DNA of 64,000 nucleotides from Saccharum officinarum (Eukaryota; Streptophyta; Magnoliopsida; Poales; Poaceae). This document shows, piece by piece, positions 60,737-64,000 of the stretch; the stretch's first letter is position 1, and every line of letters starts with the position of its first letter. Both the position numbers and the translations under genes were made by a program. The stretch covers positions 14,261,356 through 14,325,355 of the forward strand of contig CM036223.1 in assembly GCA_020631735.1 (NCBI GenBank), given 5' to 3'. Below the pieces are notes generated by a model that was not told where the DNA came from, ran no database searches, and saw nothing but the letters and a program-made list of their open reading frames with translations.

Positions 60737-63700
60737 TGTAACATCCCGGATTTTCAGACGACCAAAAATGCGAACTTTTTAAAAAAATTTCCTGTAATTG
60801 TGTGAAGCATGTAGCTTCTAGGTTTAACCCGAGACTAACCCGCTACAAAGCGTTGCATACATATAGAATTGTTTGCAGGAGCGTGTCGGAGTTCTTTGGT
60901 TGGTTTAGGGTTTTGTGTTGGAGTGCACAAATTCGTAGCACGACCCTCTTGAATCCTTTCAAAACTCATCTCCGGTCTCATACAATTTACTTCTCAAACT
61001 TCCATTTTGGTTCTTCTCAAATCACCTATAAACTCTTTTCGATCTCTTTTCAAGTCTCCCCTAAACTCCTTGGAAATTTCCACTCTTTGATTCCCTGCTA
61101 GAATCCCTTTTAAAGTCATCTCAAAATTCCATTTGAATTCCTTCTCCAAAGTTTCCTTGGGAGATTCCCTTCTCGAAATCTCTCCTTGAATCCGCCCTAG
61201 TCCTCTTTTGTTTTTCCTTAGTTCCTTTTTGTATACTCCCCACTCCTTTTGAAATTCCTTTCTCAAACCCTTTTGAATTTCCTTCAACTCCTAAATTCAT
61301 AGAGGAAAATGCCCCATTTCCTTTTTATTCCGAAACCAGCCCAACAGGCCCACTCCCTCTCCTCCCCCTTCCTCCTTGCCTTGGCCCAGCAAACCACCCA
61401 GCCTGGCTTGGAGCCACAGCGGGCCAGCCTACCCAGTGTAAGCCAGCAGGGCCTGGTTTCTTTATCTACCAGTCCAACCAGCCTCCCTTCCTCGGCCCAG
61501 ATCGCCACCACGGCCCAACCGGCCGCCTCCCGCGTAGGCCTGCTCGCGCTCCACTACCTGGGCCTCAACCTTGAAACCCCCAAGCAGCCTAGCCAGAAGA
61601 CGCCCCTGCCTGGAAACCCTAGGGCGCTCCACGCCCTTCTCCCTGAAGACCATCGCCGCCGCCGCGCCTAATGAGGAGAAGCCTCCGCCCATGTCCCGAT
61701 TTTTGCGCCGCAAGATCCACGCCGCGTGTCCCTCCTCGGGCATGGACGCCAAGGATGGACGGAGCCACTCAAGCCCTAGGGCGCCACGCTATTAATACCG
61801 AGCCGCCGCCCATCTACTTCTCCCTCCAAGCCGCCGCCATTTCCTTCTTCCTTTCCTCGCAATCGCGTCAAGCCTTTCGGTGCCCAGCTAGCCAAGCTTC
61901 GCCGGCCACCGCGCCACCCAAGCTCGCCGCTGCTACCCTCTGAGCAGGCCACCGCGAGCTACTACCCCGCCTCACCGAGCGCCGCCGCCTGGAGCCATCC
62001 TTGCCAAGCCTCGACCCCGTCTCGGCCACGGCAAGCCTCTCCACGACGGTGTCGTTGAGCTCCACCGAGACCGCACCGACGCCCTCCTAGAACTGCAACG
62101 CCTTGACCTTCGTTGAGCCGAGCACCGGGGACATCATCGAGCTCGGACGCAAGACAAGGCCGTGACTTTCCCCTGCGCTACGCCAAACCAGCTCGCGAGC
62201 ACCACTGCGACATCATCACCCGGCCCTGCTCCGTCCATGATGCTGCCAACTAGCGGCCAAAGCTACCATCCTGGAACGTCTACGTCACGCCGCTCGTGTC
62301 CTAAGGCGGCAACATCACCGCCATCCTCATCGTGCCACGCTGCTCCGAGCCAGACTCGTCGAGCAGCAGCCGAACACCCGCTTCCACGGCCGCACCTCGC
62401 CTTCGTCCTCGAGGGCCATCGGTGAGCTGCCAACACCCCAACTCCACTCTTTTCCCTTCTCGTCCTTGGCCTTGCCGTTCAACCATCTGAAACCGGCCAT
62501 CGTGCCATCGTCTTTCACTGCTGTAGGAACGATGTGACCCTCACTGTGCCAATTGCCAGACCTCGCTGCACGTTTCGGTCACCGGTCATCATGTTTGCCG
62601 TCTTGTGTCCGGCCTTCGTGCCGTGATCTTCGTCTTGCAGGGCAGTTGCAATGCCGCCAGCCGTCATCGAATTTCTCAGTCGTGTCTAGCCCGAAGCGGC
62701 CCTTCACCATCAAGGTCGACCCTTTGAACCTAGTCGATGCCAATCTTGATGTCGGCAAGCCCTTATTTTTCATTTCAAACTTGACATTCCATACTTGATC
62801 ATATACTATATATTATCATACTACATGACCTATCTTTGTTGATCACATATTCTTGTCCATCTACATGATATCTCTATTTATTCTATGTTTGTGCCGTGCC
62901 TTTGCCGCCGGTCTACTTATCTTCATTTATCTCGCTATGGATATGTGCTACTCCAAGTCATTCATGAGTCGGTTGTATGTGTGTGTGGTGGATTCTTGTG
63001 ATTGTTTGAGTCAATGATTGCTTGGGGATCATGCCTTCGAGATAGTCGAGAGAGCGAGTGCTCGAATGTTGCAGCCGCGAGCTCGTCTCGCCATGGCCGT
63101 AACACCGAGCATATCCCTTCTCTTGTGTTTTAGTTGTCTTCCGCCGAACTATGATCGTTAGCTCCTGTTCTCGTCCCTAAGACGTGGTCATTGTGGACTC
63201 GGACACGATGTCGTTATCGACGCGGTTTTTACCCGCATGTTTCGAGCCCTCTGTGGCCAACTCTATTGGGATAGGAATTAGGGGACAACCTTTGTATATC
63301 GACGGATGCCAACTCGTGTAGGTACAGCTTATGGCCGCGAGTTGCCTCGCTATGACCATCGGGCTCTACCTCTTTTGCTTTAGCTTTTGCTTTCTTTACT
63401 CTCTCCTAGCCACCTCATATGCCTATGCCACCTAGACCCTGGCATTCCTTTGGCCCTTGCGGTGATGACCTCCTCGCCAAGGACCATAGGAATAGTCTTG
63501 TGCTAATTATGCGCCTAGGTCATGGGGCCATACGAGTTGGTGTGGAGCGAGAGACCGTGGGGTTTGTGCCTCCATTCTTTCAACCCTAGCCCGTTCTCGT
63601 GGCAAGTTGGTCGAAAGAATGTGAGGGCTATTTTTCTATTCTCTCTTCCTTTCCCCTATCAATCCTCGTCGGTCCAGAAAGATGTGGGTTGAGTCCCTCG

Positions 63701-64000
63701 CTTGTTTGGTGTTTGTTGCTTCCTTGATTCCATTCCTTCGATTCCCGTCATTTGCTATGGCGAGTGGATCAAAGGAAGGTGAATCCCGTGTCTCCTTTCG
63801 CCTTTGGCTTTTCCGTGCTCGAGCCCTTGTATGCTTGTACCTTCTAGACCTTAGCATTTCTTTGGTTCTCATGGTGACAACCGCACCATTTCAAACCCTT
63901 GAGATGTCTTAGTGCATTTAGTGCACCTAGGTCTTGGTACCCTACAAGTTGTTTAGGCGCTCATGTTCTTTTGTGTGTCGCTCCTTTCCATTGCCTCTTC
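60737..64000 (+). repeat. E4 3' LTR, first 3.26 kb (continues beyond window)
   Basis: It starts TGTAACATCCCGG. A pyrimidine-rich degenerate stretch lies at about 60940-61290. A GC-rich part at 61320-62490 contains a TATTAATACC element near 61791, a possible LTR promoter. From 62497 it matches the 5' LTR copy. Confidence 0.85.

Larger units (their letters stand above)
54046..64000 (+). mobile_element. E4: LTR retrotransposon with ~5.5 kb LTRs and tiny interior
   Basis: Direct repeats 54046-55550 and 62497-64000 show the LTRs. The 3' LTR starts TGTAACATCCCGG at 60737 after a purine tract (GTAAGGGGGTGGA). The 5' LTR ends GTCGTTTCA at 57814 before a perfect TGGTATCAGAGCC primer site. The first 1760 bp of the 5' LTR are missing, so the full LTR would be about 5.53 kb. 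The interior (57815-60736) is 2.9 kb, non-coding and low-complexity. The 3' LTR runs off the window. By eye the two LTRs differ at roughly 30-40 sites over 1.5 kb. Confidence 0.85.

Noticed and set aside
60994..61287. Lys/Glu-rich 97-codon ORF on the minus strand
   Set aside because: It arises from a degenerate pyrimidine-rich LTR stretch (repeated CTCAAATTCC-like words); the charged composition is a by-product.

Overview
The window is nuclear DNA of a grass (Poaceae, most likely a panicoid such as the sorghum/sugarcane/Miscanthus group). This is inferred from multi-kilobase LTR retrotransposons with TGTAACACCCC and TGTAACATCCC starts, a plant LINE, hAT- and PIF-like MITEs, and a REM-type multi-B3 gene whose introns follow GT-AG. 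No bacterial, organellar or RNA genes are evident. The only gene I can assemble convincingly is one B3-domain gene on the + strand at 23611-26688: six coding exons, 537 residues, three B3 domains. Almost everything else is mobile DNA, much of it nested or rearranged.

Layout. E1 (1-12713, +) is a large LTR element with a window-truncated 5' LTR (1-3215), a non-coding internal region (3216-8149) and a complete 4.56 kb 3' LTR (8150-12713). It sits inside the reverse transcriptase ORF of a minus-strand LINE (12714 to about 19300). That LINE is itself broken by a 670-bp hAT-type MITE (16532-17201) with a perfect 8-bp target duplication. A gag zinc-knuckle fragment, a CACTA-like end and two MITEs lie at 19421-21085. 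The B3 gene region follows (about 21750-27070).

E2 (27414-43653, -) belongs to the same family as E1 and is rearranged. From left to right it holds an LTR (L1), a 1-kb flanking unit (U1), a partial LTR (P), an internal region, a truncated LTR (R) and a second copy of the unit (U2). Shared indels suggest a tandem duplication followed by solo-LTR formation. E3 (45449-54045, +) has a 4.38 kb 5' LTR, a 3.4 kb internal region with one non-gag/pol coiled-coil ORF, and a 3' LTR cut after 810 bp. At that cut it is fused directly to E4 (54046-64000, +). E4 has lost the first 1.76 kb of its 5' LTR; its LTR is about 5.5 kb and its internal region only 2.9 kb, mostly a degenerate TTTTCAAA-type array.

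None of the four LTR elements shows a recognisable gag-pol ORF, so all look non-autonomous (LARD-like). They nevertheless share cis features: a GC-rich block of about 80 bp in the middle of every internal region; a short pol-tail-like sequence ending in the polypurine tract; and, in E1-E3, a GAGTAC/GTACTC hairpin in the LTR. This shared non-coding architecture is the most promising little-described signal in the window. It suggests parasitic elements that use a common autonomous chromovirus-type Gypsy partner.
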